From: Chryseobacterium gambrini
GTDB taxonomy: Bacteria > Bacteroidota > Bacteroidia > Flavobacteriales > Weeksellaceae
Assembly: GCF_900156825.1 (NCBI RefSeq)
Contig: NZ_FTOV01000003.1
Location: 124,001 to 188,000 of the forward strand
DNA: 64,000 nucleotides
Reading direction: 5' to 3'
The translations under genes and the position numbers were made by a program. Position 1 is the stretch's first letter; each line of letters starts with the position of its first letter. The notes below the pieces were generated by a model. It saw only the letters and a list, made by a program, of their open reading frames with translations. It made no database searches and had not been told where the DNA came from. Below are positions 32,436 to 44,859 of this stretch, piece after piece.

Positions 32436-34571
32436 TTAAAATTTATATCCGACAGAAAGTCTGAAGTTTCTCGGAGCTTCTGCCTGATAATAGTAGTACG
32501 CTCCATATGGCGATCCCGAATAAAGATACCTGTTGAAAACATTGAAGACATTGAGTCCGACTCTGAATTTTGTGTTTTCCCACGAAAGTCCTGCATCGAA
32601 TTTTACATAATCATCCATATCTTTCTGCGTACCGCTATTTGCCCAGTTCCAGCTGCTTCGGTCTGCAAGATAGGTTCCTCCGAAAGATAACCCGAAACCT
32701 TCCAGAGTTCCCTGTGTAAAGGTATAGTTCAGCCATCCGTTCATCGTGTGTTTCGCGTAACCCGGAATTCTCATTCCTACAGGATTGCTTACAGGATCGT
32801 TGGATTCTGTGATTTTGTTTTCCGTGAAAGCATAGTTAAAGATGGCATTAAATCCTCTTGTGATTTCACCTTTCAGATCAAATTCAATTCCCTGAACTCT
32901 TGTTTTACCCAAATCAATGATAAAGTTTTCAAGAGCACTGTTTGCGGGATCTGCAACCGTAGAATTTCTTTTGATGATATTGTATAAAGACAACGTTGTA
33001 TTCCATTTTCCGCCGAACCAGTCTCTTTTCACCCCAACTTCCATATTATTTCCAGTAATAGGTTTTGGAATTCCTCCGGTTCTGAAAAATCCTGCTTGAG
33101 GAACGAAAGACTGATCGTATAAACCGTACACAGAAGTATTATCGTCAATCGAATAGCTTATTCCGATTCGTGGCGTAATTTTGTCTGCTTCTGCTTTGGT
33201 TCCATAAGAATTTTCTTTCACATTCGTATAACGCGCAGCAAGGGTTAATCTTAAAGCATCATTAAAAAATCCTAATTCATCCTGAATATATAATCCGGTA
33301 TAATTTTGTTCAATAGTTCCGTATGGAGTTGCTCTGCTTTCCAGCGAAGTGCTTGTATCAAACTGTGCATATCCGTTGGAAGGAGGGCTGTATGTAGTTG
33401 AATTAATATTAAAAGGTTTGGCGGCTGTGTCTAAATCATGTTTTTGATTCCAGTCTGCCATATATTTTTTAGAGCCGAGATCCAGCCCTGTTAAGATTTT
33501 ATGAGAAACAGCTCCTGTTTTGAAATAACCGTTCAGAAATACCTGTCCGAATTTCATCACATTGCTGGCTTCCCAAAAATAAAGCGTTCTGATCATGTCT
33601 CCATTCGGTAAAAATTGAGAAGGCCAGATGTCGCTTCCTAAAGTATATTCATTCACATAAGTTAGCTGTGACGTTAGTTTCCAGTTGCTGTTAAACTTAT
33701 GCTGAAGATTTACATTTACAGTATTATTATCCACATTGGTGGGTGCAATTCCGGGATCGGTCATGGTGTATTCTACCGGTTTTGTGGCATAGCCTTCATA
33801 GCTGAAAACGTAGGCAGATCCTACTTCAGACATTTTTGCTTTCTGATAAATATATTCTGCTGTTAAAGTCGTTTTATCGGTGAGATTTACCTTTAAGGAA
33901 GGATTAATGATGTATCTGTCATTAAATTCATAGTCTCTGAAACTGTTTTTATTCTGAGCCATTAAATTTAATCTGAAAGCGACTTTATCCGTAACTTTAG
34001 TATCTATATCAGCTTCTCCTCTGTACATATTAAAGCTTCCGAGAGTTACTCTTGCAGATCCGTTTAGAGACTGTCCTGTCGGTTTTTTGGTAACGATATT
34101 GTAAATTCCGCTTGGCTCACCGTTAGACATCAAAAATCCGGAAGGTCCTTTAACAAATTCGATGTGGTCTACAAACGACATATCTTCGCTTAACGGTCCC
34201 CAATTTGAAGTTACATTTACCCCATTCATGAATGCTGCGGCTCTGGAACCTCTCATATTCACTCTGGTGTACATATCTCCCCAGTGTTCTAATCGTTGAG
34301 CTCCTGCAACATTTCTAAGAACACCATCTCCCAAAGTGGTAACCTGCTGATCTTCCAATGCTCTGTTTGTAATGATAGAAACATTCTGAGGAATCTTGAT
34401 TAATTCTTCGTCCAGACGAATAGAAGAAGAACCTTCCTTTTCTACATATTTCTTGTAATATTTTCCGTTTACAATTACCTCTTCAATATCATTTCCTTTA
34501 ATTGAATCTTTTTCCTGAGCAAACGTTAGCATGGAACCTAACAGCGAAGCACAGATCAGTACATTTTTCAT
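32436..34571 (-). CDS. TonB-dependent siderophore receptor
   Basis: The 711-aa outer-membrane protein has a signal peptide (MKNVLICASLLGSMLTFAQ), a TonB-box/plug region (about 28-180; SIRLDEELIKIPQNVSIIT, VNMRGSRAAAFMNGV, VKGPSGFLMSNGEPSGIYNIVTKKP) and a 22-strand-type barrel ending in Phe (LSVGYKF). The plug sequence is typical of the FhuE/FepA-like siderophore-receptor subfamily. A -7 box TATATTTG lies at 34598-34591 on the minus strand. It leads the iron-uptake operon with the PepSY gene. The substrate cannot be told. Confidence 0.92.
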   Translation of the reverse strand: MKNVLICASLLGSMLTFAQEKDSIKGNDIEEVIVNGKYYKKYVEKEGSSSIRLDEELIKIPQNVSIITNRALEDQQVTTLGDGVLRNVAGAQRLEHWGDMYTRVNMRGSRAAAFMNGVNVTSNWGPLSEDMSFVDHIEFVKGPSGFLMSNGEPSGIYNIVTKKPTGQSLNGSARVTLGSFNMYRGEADIDTKVTDKVAFRLNLMAQNKNSFRDYEFNDRYIINPSLKVNLTDKTTLTAEYIYQKAKMSEVGSAYVFSYEGYATKPVEYTMTDPGIAPTNVDNNTVNVNLQHKFNSNWKLTSQLTYVNEYTLGSDIWPSQFLPNGDMIRTLYFWEASNVMKFGQVFLNGYFKTGAVSHKILTGLDLGSKKYMADWNQKHDLDTAAKPFNINSTTYSPPSNGYAQFDTSTSLESRATPYGTIEQNYTGLYIQDELGFFNDALRLTLAARYTNVKENSYGTKAEADKITPRIGISYSIDDNTSVYGLYDQSFVPQAGFFRTGGIPKPITGNNMEVGVKRDWFGGKWNTTLSLYNIIKRNSTVADPANSALENFIIDLGKTRVQGIEFDLKGEITRGFNAIFNYAFTENKITESNDPVSNPVGMRIPGYAKHTMNGWLNYTFTQGTLEGFGLSFGGTYLADRSSWNWANSGTQKDMDDYVKFDAGLSWENTKFRVGLNVFNVFNRYLYSGSPYGAYYYYQAEAPRNFRLSVGYKF

Positions 34572-34666
34572 GAAACCTTAAATTTTTCTGCAAATATATT
34601 GTTTTTAATTATTCTAAATAAATAATTGAATTGATATTTGTCATAAAAGGAACGAATACCAGCAAC

Positions 34667-34701
34667 AAAAAACCGCTACAAACTGAATTGTAACGGTTTT
34701 T
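34667..34701 (-). terminator. Terminator after secA
   Basis: AAAAAACCGCTACAA (34667-34681) pairs with TTGTAACGGTTTTT (34688-34701) with one mismatch. On the minus strand it is followed by T6. It lies 20 bp after the secA stop and also shields the receptor promoter. Confidence 0.85.
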
Positions 34702-34720
34702 AAATTATTGTTAATAATTC

Positions 34721-37795
<3,075 letters not shown>

Positions 37796-37811
37796 AAATT
37801 TTTTGCTTTAT

Positions 37812-37834
37812 GCTTAAAAGGATATCCTTTAAGC
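37812..37834 (-). promoter_or_regulatory. Palindrome in the secA leader
   Basis: GCTTAAAAGGATATCCTTTAAGC is a near-perfect 23-bp palindrome (one extra A in the left arm) lying 17-39 bp before the secA start. It could be an operator or a 5-prime-UTR hairpin. No -7 box was assigned for secA. Confidence 0.4.
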
Positions 37835-37881
37835 GTTTTTAATAACACTTATTGTGTAAAAAATAATATATAAAAAAGGGC

Positions 37882-37901
37882 AAAAAAGCTCTAAGCAGAG
37901 C
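37882..37901 (-). terminator. Terminator after the DUF2795 gene
   Basis: On the minus strand GCTCT (37901-37897) pairs with AGAGC (37892-37888) around GCTT and is followed by T6 (37887-37882). It lies 20 bp after the DUF2795 stop and separates that gene from secA. Confidence 0.7.
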
Positions 37902-37921
37902 CTAAAGCTTATTGCTTTTCA

Positions 37922-38143
37922 TTAATATTCGTCTTCGTTCCAAAGATAATCTTCGTCCGTAGGATAATCGCTCCAGATTTCGTCGATGGCGTCATAAATT
38001 TCCCCTTCATCTTCGATAGCCTGAAGATTTTCCACTACTTCCATTGGTGCACCAGTTCTGATTGCATAGTCGATAAGCTCTGCTTTAGTCATTGGCCAAG
38101 GTGCGTCACTTAAGTATGAAGCTAATTCTAATGTCCAGTACAT
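37922..38143 (-). CDS. DUF2795 family small acidic protein
   Basis: The 73-aa product matches the Bacteroidetes DUF2795 type: LASYLSDAPWPMTKAELIDYAIRTGAP, VVENLQAIEDEGEIYDAIDEIW and the acidic tail PTDEDYLWNEDEY. It is strongly conserved in Flavobacteriia but of unknown function. A -7 box TACTTTTG is at 38168-38161 on the minus strand, 18 nt before the start. It has its own terminator. Confidence 0.93.
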   Translation of the reverse strand: MYWTLELASYLSDAPWPMTKAELIDYAIRTGAPMEVVENLQAIEDEGEIYDAIDEIWSDYPTDEDYLWNEDEY

Positions 38144-38284
38144 AATTTTCTAATTTTTTGCAAAAGTATAAAATTAGCTTATATTATATGCTTTTTTATA
38201 CTTGATTTTCAATTCTTTTTATTAAATTTTGTTCACCGTGTGCCTTCAGAAAGTGTTTAAGGTACTTTCCCCGGCTTACTGAGG

Positions 38285-39307
38285 TCATTTTCTCAAAAAC
38301 CATTCCACAAATTTTTTTATGCCATTTTGGAAGTTTGTGTCAGGTTTGTAGCCAATTAATGTTCTTGCTTTGGTAATATCGGCATTGGTTTTCAGGACAT
38401 CTCCGGGCTGCATTGGCAGATTTTTGCGGATGGCAGATTTTCCCAATGTCTTTTCTATCGTGGAAAGCATTTCATTTAAATTAATCACTTCGCTCTCACC
38501 GAGATTAATGATTTCGTAAACGTCTGAATGGTTTTCCAGATATTGAACAGATTTCCAGATTCCGTCTACCACATCATCAATATAAGTATAATCTCTCGCG
38601 GTGGTTCCGTCTCCGTAAAAAGGGATTTCCTCATCTTCGGAAATGAGTTTTGTGAATTTGTGGATGGCAAGATCAGGTCTTTGTCTCGGTCCGTAAACCG
38701 TGAAAAATCTGAGCTGGATCATATCTATTTTATATAAATCATGATAAACGTGTCCTAAAATTTCACCACATTTTTTGGTTGCTGCATAAGGAGAAATGGG
38801 ATTGTCTACATTGTCAGTTTCAGAAAAAGGGATCTTTTCATTATTTCCGTAAACGCTTGATGAGGAGGCGCAGACAAATTTATTGATATTGAAATCTTTA
38901 CAAAGTTCCCACAGATTCATGGTTCCGCGGATGTTGACTTCTTCGTATTCTAAAGGTCTTTCTATAGAAGGACGGACTCCCGCAAGTGCAGCAAGGTGAA
39001 TGACGGTGTCTATTTTATGGTTCTTAAATATTTCCTCCAAACCATTTTTATCGCGGATGTCCTGATAATACAGCCTGTAATTTTCTGATTGTGAAAGAGA
39101 AATTAATTTTTTAATATCATCATCTTTTCCGGAGTATTCAAAATCCGAAAAATATTGAATAGCGTCTAAAGTATTTTGAATTTTTATCTGATAGCTGTAG
39201 AAATCATCAAAATTGTCAATGTTTATGACAGAATGTCCTTTTTTCAATAATTGCTCAGCAAGATGGGAACCTATGAAACCGCTTCCTCCGGTTATGAGAT
39301 AATTCAT
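38285..39307 (-). CDS. NAD-dependent nucleotide-sugar epimerase (UDP-glucuronate 4-epimerase type)
   Basis: This 340-aa extended short-chain dehydrogenase has the NAD loop GGSGFIGSHLAEQLL (residues 7-21), LAALAGVRPSIERP (about 106-119), a catalytic Ser region CASSSSVYG, Tyr/Lys in SPYAATKKCGE and the sugar-binding RFFTVYGPRQRPDLAIHKF. The GVRPS motif and overall pattern resemble UDP-glucuronate 4-epimerases (CapI/LspL) used in surface polysaccharide synthesis; UDP-GalE-type is an alternative. A -7 box TAAATTTG is at 39334-39327 on the minus strand. Divergent from the DUF389 gene. Confidence 0.9.
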   Translation of the reverse strand: MNYLITGGSGFIGSHLAEQLLKKGHSVINIDNFDDFYSYQIKIQNTLDAIQYFSDFEYSGKDDDIKKLISLSQSENYRLYYQDIRDKNGLEEIFKNHKIDTVIHLAALAGVRPSIERPLEYEEVNIRGTMNLWELCKDFNINKFVCASSSSVYGNNEKIPFSETDNVDNPISPYAATKKCGEILGHVYHDLYKIDMIQLRFFTVYGPRQRPDLAIHKFTKLISEDEEIPFYGDGTTARDYTYIDDVVDGIWKSVQYLENHSDVYEIINLGESEVINLNEMLSTIEKTLGKSAIRKNLPMQPGDVLKTNADITKARTLIGYKPDTNFQNGIKKFVEWFLRK

Positions 39308-39359
39308 TTGTTGGTTTTTAATTCCACAAATTTATTAAAATACTTGGATGCTCTTTTTA

Positions 39360-39367
39360 TACTTTTG
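39360..39367 (+). promoter_or_regulatory. -7 box of the DUF389 gene
   Basis: TACTTTTG matches TAnnTTTG and lies 15 nt before the ATG at 39383. The facing minus-strand box of the epimerase gene (39334-39327) is 25 bp away, making a compact divergent promoter region. Confidence 0.5.
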
Positions 39368-39382
39368 CTATAAATATCATAA

Positions 39383-40441
39383 ATGATTAATTTTCAAAAA
39401 TTATTCACCCTGCCAAAAGAAGAAGAGGAAGAATTTACTTTTCAGGAAATTGAAGAGGGAATCTACTTTCGCGGGCATAATCTCTGGCTTCTGGTGATCT
39501 CTATGGGAATTGCCTGCATCGGTTTAAATATCAACAGTTCGGCGGCAGTAATCGGAGCGATGCTGATTTCTCCTTTAATGGGACCTGTTGTAGGTATTGC
39601 ATTCGGATTTTCTATCGGAAACAGGCATTTGATAAAGCTGGGCATTTTCAACTGGCTTCTGATGATTATCGTTGCCCTTTGTTCTTCCACTCTGTATTTC
39701 CTTGTTTCTCCTTTTCACTCGGAAACTTCACAACTGGAAAGTTTTAAAACAGCGACTATTTTCGACTGTTCTCTGGCTTTGCTGGGCGGTTTTGCGTGGT
39801 TTCTGGGAATTGTAAGAAAAGAAGCTATAAAAGTAATTGCCGGAGTTGCGGTTTCTACCGCCTGTATTCCGCCACTTTGCACAGCAGGATTCGGGATTGC
39901 CAACGGAAACTGGGAATATTTCTGGGGCGGATTTTATTTTTACCTTATCAATTGTTTCTTTATTGCGGTAGGAACATGGATTCTGAGTCTCGTACTCGGT
40001 TATCAGAAGTACTACATGGAAAAAGGAAAGGCGGCGAACAGAAAGAACTCATTAATTATAAGTCTGGCTTCTGTTATTATTCTGCTTCCGAGTGTTTTGC
40101 TTACCAAAAAGAAATGGGAAAAAGAAACACTGAAAGAGCGGTCTGAAAATTACATTAAAAAGATCAGAGAAAATCATCCGGAACTCGCCATCATCAATTA
40201 TGAGTCTTTTAAAGAAGGTGAAAGCAATTTTCTGAGAATTACGGTGCTGAATGACAGCGTTTCCCTCAGTAAAAAAAGGCTGGATGAACATAATGATCTG
40301 GTAAAAGACATTCATCTGATCTGGCAATATTCGCCGCAGTCTGAAAATATGAACAATCCGGACGTAAAAAAACTCCAGAATCAGATTGATGCTTTGAAAG
40401 AAGAAATCAGCAGACTGAAATCTGAAAACAAAATCAAATAA
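39383..40441 (+). CDS. DUF389 membrane protein
   Basis: The 352-aa product has the DUF389 core: INSSAAVIGAMLISPLMGPVVGIAFG (about 50-76) with several membrane helices through about 235, then a cytosolic domain and a C-terminal coiled coil (about 325-352). The LISPLMGP motif is diagnostic. The family is a putative membrane transporter or stress protein without defined substrate. It is followed by the DUF2797 gene in the same direction after 36 bp. Confidence 0.92.
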   Translation: MINFQKLFTLPKEEEEEFTFQEIEEGIYFRGHNLWLLVISMGIACIGLNINSSAAVIGAMLISPLMGPVVGIAFGFSIGNRHLIKLGIFNWLLMIIVALCSSTLYFLVSPFHSETSQLESFKTATIFDCSLALLGGFAWFLGIVRKEAIKVIAGVAVSTACIPPLCTAGFGIANGNWEYFWGGFYFYLINCFFIAVGTWILSLVLGYQKYYMEKGKAANRKNSLIISLASVIILLPSVLLTKKKWEKETLKERSENYIKKIRENHPELAIINYESFKEGESNFLRITVLNDSVSLSKKRLDEHNDLVKDIHLIWQYSPQSENMNNPDVKKLQNQIDALKEEISRLKSENKIK

Positions 40442-40477
40442 ATTTTAAATTTTTTATATTTACTTAAACTTAATACA

Positions 40478-41275
40478 ATGCAGTTTCAAGGGCAAATTTT
40501 AAAGATGACGAGCTTCCACGACGAGCCGATCCAATATTACCTTAATCTTTCCGGTGATCTTATCCACATGAACGAACTTTTCGGAAAAGAACTTACCATT
40601 AAACATACAGGTTACCAATGCGTAAACTGTGGCGAAAATAAACCGATTTACAGAATGGGCTTCTGTAAAAACTGCTTCTTTGAAAGTCCTTATGCAAGCG
40701 ATACCATCATTCGTCCCGAACTTTCCACAGCGCATCTGGGAATTGCGGAACGGGATTTGGATATAGAAAAGGAAATTCAGTTACAGCCACATACCGTTTA
40801 TCTTGCGTACACGGGAGAAGTAAAAGTAGGGGTTACGAGAAATACACAGATTCCTACAAGATGGATCGATCAGGGCGCTACATTTGCGCTGCCGATTGCG
40901 AGAACGGAAAACCGATATGAAGCGGGAATGATAGAGGTTGCTTTGAAGCAGCATGTTGCCGATAAAACAAGCTGGAAGAAAATGCTTCAGGACGATTTTG
41001 AAGATGATATAGATCTTGCCGATTTTCAGCAGAAGATAAAAGAATATTTTCCTGAAGATTTCCAGAAGTTCTACAGTGAAGGCGAAAATCTGTGGAGATT
41101 CGATTATCCGTTTGAAAAACCTGAAAAGGTAACTTCCTTTACTCTTGATAAAAGACCTGAATATACAGGGAAGTTAACGGGAATTAAAGGGCAGTACTTA
41201 GGTTTCGACGGAGGCGAGTTTATTAACGTAAGAGGACATGAAGGGTATGTAATTGAATTGACTGTTAAAAATTAA
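40478..41275 (+). CDS. DUF2797 zinc-ribbon protein
   Basis: The 265-aa product carries two CxxC pairs (CVNCGENKPIYRMGFCKNCFF, about 48-68) forming a probable zinc ribbon and the conserved VYLAYTGEVKVGVTRNTQIPTRWIDQGA region (about 107-134), which resembles a GIY-YIG-like core in which a nuclease motif is remodelled. This matches DUF2797, whose function is unknown. Length is typical for Bacteroidetes. It is followed after 32 bp by the AsmA-like gene. Confidence 0.92.
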   Translation: MQFQGQILKMTSFHDEPIQYYLNLSGDLIHMNELFGKELTIKHTGYQCVNCGENKPIYRMGFCKNCFFESPYASDTIIRPELSTAHLGIAERDLDIEKEIQLQPHTVYLAYTGEVKVGVTRNTQIPTRWIDQGATFALPIARTENRYEAGMIEVALKQHVADKTSWKKMLQDDFEDDIDLADFQQKIKEYFPEDFQKFYSEGENLWRFDYPFEKPEKVTSFTLDKRPEYTGKLTGIKGQYLGFDGGEFINVRGHEGYVIELTVKN

Positions 41276-41307
41276 TAGAATATTGAATTAAAACCAAATC
41301 ACAAAAA

Positions 41308-43992
41308 ATGAAAGGATGGGTAAAAAAATTATTTCTTGCTCTCGGAATCCTGCTGGTAATTGTTTTGCTGGCAAATCTTGGGCTTAATTTCTGGCTGAAA
41401 ACAAGGCTTCCGAAGTACATTAAAAACAATACGGATTATAAGGTCTCCTACAAAAGTCTGGATGTTGATCTTCTGTCGGGGAATATTCTTTCGACAGGAA
41501 TTACCGTCAACAGCAAAAACCCTCAGAATTTCAATGTTATCGGACTTCAGGGTACGATTGACACTTTAAAAATAAGCCGTTTTGGTATTTATGATGCCAT
41601 TTTCAACAAGCAGATCAGCTCATCAGATTTACTGCTGTCCAAACCTAATCTGAATATTATTCTTGCGAAACCGGTTGATACAAAAACCGGAAAGAAGAGA
41701 AACCCAGTACGGTTTGACAACATCAGAATCAATGAAGGAAATATCAGCATTTTCAGATTTACGAAACAGAAATTCTTTTCGGTGCAGGATCTTAATCTGT
41801 ATGTGGAAAATCTTCAGATGACGGAAGAATCTGTAGAAGATAAATTGCCAGTAGTTTTTGATCAGTACTCCATTAAAGGAAGTAATTTTTTCTTCCGTCC
41901 GGATAATGTGTATGCATTGGAAATCAATAAAATAGAAACGAGAAACGGACAGATGTCGATTGATCATTTTCAACTGACTCCGCTCGTTACTTTTGAACAG
42001 TTTAAAAAATATTATCCTAAAAAGACGCAGCTTTTTCAGTTTATTATTGAAAAAATGGAGTTCAAAGATATTGTTCTGAAAAAGAATAAAGTGTCTTTGG
42101 CAAATGCTGTTTTTTATAATCCTGATTTTAAGGTTTACACCACCGATGCAGCTCCGGTAAAGCCTAAAAAACCGATTAATTTTGATATTGATCTCGAAGA
42201 TATTAAGCTAAACAATGCTACTGTTCAGGTGATGAAACCTAACGGAGAAAAACTTCTCTACGCCCAAAAGGCAAACCTGAACATCAATACACTGAGATTT
42301 GACAAGGAAACAAGGGAAGAGCTGATTCCGGTAGGATATAAAGACTTTCAGTTTTCAGCGCAGGATATTTTGTACTCCGATCATCAGGATTTTAATGTAA
42401 AAAGTTTCACGTTAAATCCGAAAAAAGGAGAAATCCGGAATATTTCCGTGGTTCCGAATGGTTCAGCAGCAGGAAAAACCTCCATGAATCTTGTCGCAAA
42501 TTATATTGGTTTCAACATCAATAAATGGGAATCCGTAGATAAAAAACTGAACCTTGATGTAAAAGATGTTCTGGTAGATCAGGTAAAAGGAAGCATCAAA
42601 GCGGGAGAAATAAAAACAGCGAAAAAAACAGCCAATCTCAGTGGGATTCAGTTTCCGATAATCATCAGAAAAGTAGTGCTGAAGAATTCTGATATTACGT
42701 ATGAGAAAAACAACCAGCCGTTGAGTTTTGCCCGTCTCAATGCAACCATTAATGATATTCAGCTTACCTCAAAACCGGACAACTCAGGAATCGCGGTTGA
42801 TGTAAAAAACTATGCGCTTACTTCGGGCAATTTTGCTTACAAAACCGAGTTTTATCATATGACTTCCGGCGCTCTGAAGGTGGATAAAAACAACATCCGG
42901 CTTTCTCAGTTTGCGATGAAGCCTCTCGTTTCGAGAGCGCAGTTTATCAAAATGATTCCTGTGGAAAGAGATTTATACGATATTAAAGTAAATCAGATTA
43001 CGGCAAACGGAACATGGGATCTGTTTTCTGACAATAAATCGATTAACGCTTCTAATGTAACCATTGAGTCTGCCGATGCCAATATTTTCAGAAGTAAAAT
43101 CCCGAAAGATGATCCTAAAGAAAAACCTTTATATTCCAGATTGCTACGCTCTATAAAAATCCCGATGGTCGTTAATAATCTGAATCTTAGAAATTCTGTT
43201 CTTGTGTATGAAGAAGATACGCCTGAAAGTGCGGGACCGGGAAAACTGATATTCAGCAACTTTAATATGAATGTTAAAAACCTCAACTCTGCCAAAATGA
43301 AAGGAAAACCGACAAGAGTGGACATTAAAATAGACTGTTCTTTTATGAAGCTTGCGCCGCTTTCTGTAAACTGGAATTTCGATGTTGCCGATCAGCGTGA
43401 TGTGTTTGCTATTTCGGGAAGAACCACCAATCTTCCGGCGCAGGGAATCAACCCGTTTATCCGCCCTTATCTTCATGTAACGGCAACGGGAACCATTCAG
43501 GAAATGCTGTTCAATTTCAGAGGGAATCCGAAAGGACTGAACGGAAGTTTTAATCTGAAGCATAAAGATCTTAAAATTGCAATTTTAGATAAGAATAACC
43601 GTGAAAAGAAAGGGTTTTTAACCGCGGTTGCCAATCTTCTGGTAAAGACGGATTCTGGAAAACTTCCTGAAGATGTACAGGTGGAAGATGTGGAAAGAGA
43701 TCCTACCAAATCATTCTTCAACCTTTTCTGGAAAGGAATTGAACAGGGGCTGAAGAAAACTTTGATCGGAATTAATATAGACGGTGCCAAAAAGACGGTT
43801 GACAATGCCAAAAAGACCGTGAAAAATGTAAAAGAAGATATGAAAGGCATGAAGCAGTCGGTAAAAGAAATAGGTCAGGAGATAAAGAATAAACCCGATA
43901 AGAATAAAGAAGAGCAGTCCAAAAAAGAAACTGAGAAGAAAGGTTTTTTGAAAGGCATATTTAAGAAAAAAGAAAAATCCGGGACTGAATAA
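41308..43992 (+). CDS. Large AsmA/DUF748-like membrane-anchored protein
   Basis: The 894-aa protein has a single N-terminal membrane anchor (about 8-28) and a long beta-rich body resembling the AsmA/DUF748 superfamily, which spans the periplasm and is linked to phospholipid transfer to the outer membrane. The N-terminal pattern (LPKYIKNNTDYKVSYKSLDVDLLSGNILSTG) and repeated strands support this. The C-terminal 130 residues are a Lys/Glu amphipathic helix with KKTVDNAKKTVKNVKEDMKG repeats, unusual and possibly membrane- or wall-binding. It probably shares an operon with DUF389 and DUF2797. Confidence 0.75.
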   Translation: MKGWVKKLFLALGILLVIVLLANLGLNFWLKTRLPKYIKNNTDYKVSYKSLDVDLLSGNILSTGITVNSKNPQNFNVIGLQGTIDTLKISRFGIYDAIFNKQISSSDLLLSKPNLNIILAKPVDTKTGKKRNPVRFDNIRINEGNISIFRFTKQKFFSVQDLNLYVENLQMTEESVEDKLPVVFDQYSIKGSNFFFRPDNVYALEINKIETRNGQMSIDHFQLTPLVTFEQFKKYYPKKTQLFQFIIEKMEFKDIVLKKNKVSLANAVFYNPDFKVYTTDAAPVKPKKPINFDIDLEDIKLNNATVQVMKPNGEKLLYAQKANLNINTLRFDKETREELIPVGYKDFQFSAQDILYSDHQDFNVKSFTLNPKKGEIRNISVVPNGSAAGKTSMNLVANYIGFNINKWESVDKKLNLDVKDVLVDQVKGSIKAGEIKTAKKTANLSGIQFPIIIRKVVLKNSDITYEKNNQPLSFARLNATINDIQLTSKPDNSGIAVDVKNYALTSGNFAYKTEFYHMTSGALKVDKNNIRLSQFAMKPLVSRAQFIKMIPVERDLYDIKVNQITANGTWDLFSDNKSINASNVTIESADANIFRSKIPKDDPKEKPLYSRLLRSIKIPMVVNNLNLRNSVLVYEEDTPESAGPGKLIFSNFNMNVKNLNSAKMKGKPTRVDIKIDCSFMKLAPLSVNWNFDVADQRDVFAISGRTTNLPAQGINPFIRPYLHVTATGTIQEMLFNFRGNPKGLNGSFNLKHKDLKIAILDKNNREKKGFLTAVANLLVKTDSGKLPEDVQVEDVERDPTKSFFNLFWKGIEQGLKKTLIGINIDGAKKTVDNAKKTVKNVKEDMKGMKQSVKEIGQEIKNKPDKNKEEQSKKETEKKGFLKGIFKKKEKSGTE

Positions 43993-44005
43993 GTTCCGGA
44001 TTTTT
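43973..44005. terminator. Bidirectional terminator at the AsmA-like gene end
   Basis: AAAAATCCGG (43973-43982) pairs with CCGGATTTTT (43996-44005). The stem begins inside the last codons of the AsmA-like gene. It serves both this gene and the convergent gene ending at 44019. Confidence 0.85.
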
Positions 44006-44018
44006 ATCATATTTAAAT

Positions 44019-44369
44019 TTAGAAATTATAATCGTCGCTTTCATCAATGGTGATGGCTCTTAAAAACTTATCGAATTCTTCGCCGGGATAATTGCTGTCT
44101 GCTCCGTAAGAATCGATGATCATTCCCATATTTCCTGCCGTATCTTTTACCAGATAAAGCACTGCATTATCATCAGGATTGCTATCTCCCTCAAAACGGT
44201 ACGTTTTCAGAACCGTTAATTCTGAAGGCTGATACACCTTGTCTGAATTTTCAAACTTCATTTCGCACTTTTCATTCATTCTGAACTCACGATGTACTCC
44301 TCTTTGTGCCAATTTTGCCATTACCTGACTTAAGGTTGTCATTTTATCAATATTGTCTGTATTTTCCAT
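44019..44369 (-). CDS. Small conserved protein of unknown function
   Basis: The 116-aa acidic product resembles a Bacteroidetes family sometimes annotated phosphoribosylpyrophosphate synthetase by mistake: TTLSQVMAKLAQRGVHREFRM at the start, then TYRFEGDSNPDDNAVLYLV (about 70-88), which is the conserved hallmark. It has no kinase or PRPP motif. No signal or membrane segment is visible. It appears monocistronic. Confidence 0.75.
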   Translation of the reverse strand: MENTDNIDKMTTLSQVMAKLAQRGVHREFRMNEKCEMKFENSDKVYQPSELTVLKTYRFEGDSNPDDNAVLYLVKDTAGNMGMIIDSYGADSNYPGEEFDKFLRAITIDESDDYNF

Positions 44370-44540
44370 AATAATATTTTTGTTTTAAACTACAATAATT
44401 AAACCATTGATCGCTTTGTTGTGGTATTGGCAAAGATTATATTTTTAAATTTTTTCAATATCTGTTAACAAAATTTATCGTGACAGAAAATGTTTGGGTA
44501 TACTTTTTGCAATAACGAGAATATATAAATCAGACAGAAT

Positions 44541-44735
44541 ATGAAAAAAGAAGTCGGAGTTTTACTGGCAGGAGGAGTTGGTCTTTTGGCAGTATTAAGT
44601 ATCATAGGAATAAAAAAAATATTACACAGAAAAGATAAAAAATACAGTGATGCCTATTCGGATTATCACAGACATTTCGAAGACAAAAGCTACGATGATG
44701 AATATCACGGAGTAGAATTTTATGCACTGAAGTAG
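44541..44735 (+). CDS. Small single-pass membrane protein
   Basis: The 64-aa product has one membrane helix (about 5-24, VGVLLAGGVGLLAVLSIIGI), a basic stop-transfer KKILHRKDKK and an acidic, Tyr/His-rich cytosolic or periplasmic tail. No family is recognised. A -7-like TACTTTTTG lies at about 44501-44509 and a terminator follows, supporting a real gene. Confidence 0.65.
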   Translation: MKKEVGVLLAGGVGLLAVLSIIGIKKILHRKDKKYSDAYSDYHRHFEDKSYDDEYHGVEFYALK

Positions 44736-44760
44736 TTAAAAAATATATCTAAATCATGTT

Positions 44761-44792
44761 AAAATCCGGGGCTTTTAAGGCTTCGGATTTTT
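44761..44792 (+). terminator. Terminator after the small membrane-protein gene
   Basis: AAAATCCG (44761-44768) pairs with CGGATTTT (44784-44791) and a T run follows. Confidence 0.7.
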
Positions 44793-44859
44793 CTTGTGGA
44801 AAACTTTAATGTTAAAATTGATCATTTTATCATCATTCCACTCTAATTTTACATCATCA

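Noticed and set aside
44794..44859. TTG start extending the radical SAM protein by 22 residues
   Set aside because: The added segment is hydrophobic and unlike the family; the ATG at 44860 gives the expected N-terminus.
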